A stretch of DNA of 5,969 bases from an uncultured Clostridia bacterium (GTDB lineage Bacteria > Bacillota > Clostridia > Christensenellales > Aristaeellaceae), in assembly GCA_946615785.1 (NCBI GenBank), contig CAMOIA010000101.1, forward strand, positions 1 to 5,969, in the 5' to 3' direction. A model generated the notes under the pieces. The model was given only the letters and a program-made list of their open reading frames with translations, searched no databases and had not been told where the DNA came from. Numbering within the stretch: the stretch's first letter is position 1; each line of letters opens with the position of its first letter. A program made the translations under genes and the position numbers. This document shows positions 5,685 through 5,969 of this stretch, in pieces.

Positions 5685-5969
5685 TTATTTCACGTATTCA
5701 ACAGCCTGCTGGCCCGCGATGCGGCCGAAGACCACGAAATCGGCCACGGCGTTGCCGCCAAGGCGGTTGGCGCCGTGCACGCCGCCGGTCACTTCACCCG
5801 CGGCGAAAAGGCCGGGGATGATTTCACCGCTGGTGTTCAGCACGTGGGTTTCGGTGTCGATTTTCAGGCCGCCCATGGTATGATGGATGCCTGCGGTCAC
5901 CTTCACCGCGTAGAAGGGCGCGGTGTCAAGGGGATTTGCAAAGCTGGTGCGGCCAAAGTCCGGATCGTT
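5685..5969 (-). CDS. FAD-dependent fumarate reductase/flavocytochrome c-type oxidoreductase, C-terminal part
   Basis: Only the last 94 residues are in the window; the frame is open to the right edge, and the GTG at 5906 is an internal Val, not a start. The segment carries the conserved C-terminal marks of the soluble fumarate reductase/flavocytochrome c flavoprotein family. These are DFGR followed by PFYAVKVT, then IHHTMGGL, IPGLFAAGEVTGGVHG and ANRLGGNAVADFVVFGRIAG. In the Shewanella enzyme the His of HHTMGG and the Arg of ANRLGGN bind a carboxylate of fumarate, and both are present here. Relatives reduce fumarate, urocanate or other 2-enoates, often as electron sinks in anaerobes. The substrate and any covalent-flavin or cytochrome domain cannot be judged because the N-terminal part is missing. 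The gene is convergent with serA. Confidence 0.92.
   Translation of the reverse strand, partial: NDPDFGRTSFANPLDTAPFYAVKVTAGIHHTMGGLKIDTETHVLNTSGEIIPGLFAAGEVTGGVHGANRLGGNAVADFVVFGRIAGQQAVEYVK

Noticed and set aside
1..5969. CRISPR array, tRNA, insertion sequence or phage attachment site
   Set aside because: I saw no spaced direct repeats, cloverleaf-like segment, transposase motif or flanking inverted repeats anywhere in the window.

Overview
The window reads as a piece of chromosome from a G+C-rich, Gram-positive anaerobe, most likely a gut-type member of the Clostridia (Bacillota). This is inferred from strong AGGAGG-type ribosome binding sites at nearly every start, an Obg-YhbY gene pair, a compact ACT-containing SerA next to SerC, and a flavocytochrome c/fumarate-reductase-like flavoprotein. 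No taxonomic marker such as rRNA is present, so the assignment is an inference.

Left block (1-3065, + strand): four closely packed genes that look like one operon. They are the 3' part of obg (ribosome-assembly GTPase), a YhbY/YqeI-type RNA-binding protein, a secreted phosphodiester glycosidase (NAGPA-domain) protein, and a secreted ComEC/Rec2-like metallo-beta-lactamase-fold hydrolase. Gaps are 10-15 bp, each holding a strong Shine-Dalgarno sequence. The first two genes are ribosome-biogenesis housekeeping genes. The last two are exported and together form the only unusual part of the window: an uncharacterised pair of extracytoplasmic hydrolases attached to a ribosome-assembly operon.

Middle gap (3066-3297): a visibly more A+T-rich intergenic region. 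It holds a possible weak terminator, a convincing extended -10 promoter for the next operon, a weaker upstream promoter candidate, and a small hairpin at the predicted 5' end of the serC leader.

Right block (3298-5571, + strand): serC and serA, 36 bp apart, encode the first two enzymes of the phosphorylated serine pathway in reverse order of reaction (SerA oxidises 3-phosphoglycerate, SerC transaminates the product). The phosphatase that completes the pathway is not in the window. The operon ends in a textbook intrinsic terminator.

Right edge (5685-5969, - strand): the C-terminal 94 residues of an FAD-dependent fumarate-reductase/flavocytochrome c-type oxidoreductase, convergent with serA and with its own intrinsic terminator. 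Two back-to-back terminators therefore separate the convergent units. Most of the window is ordinary core metabolism, and I did not find a convincing new defence, mobile or RNA-based system.
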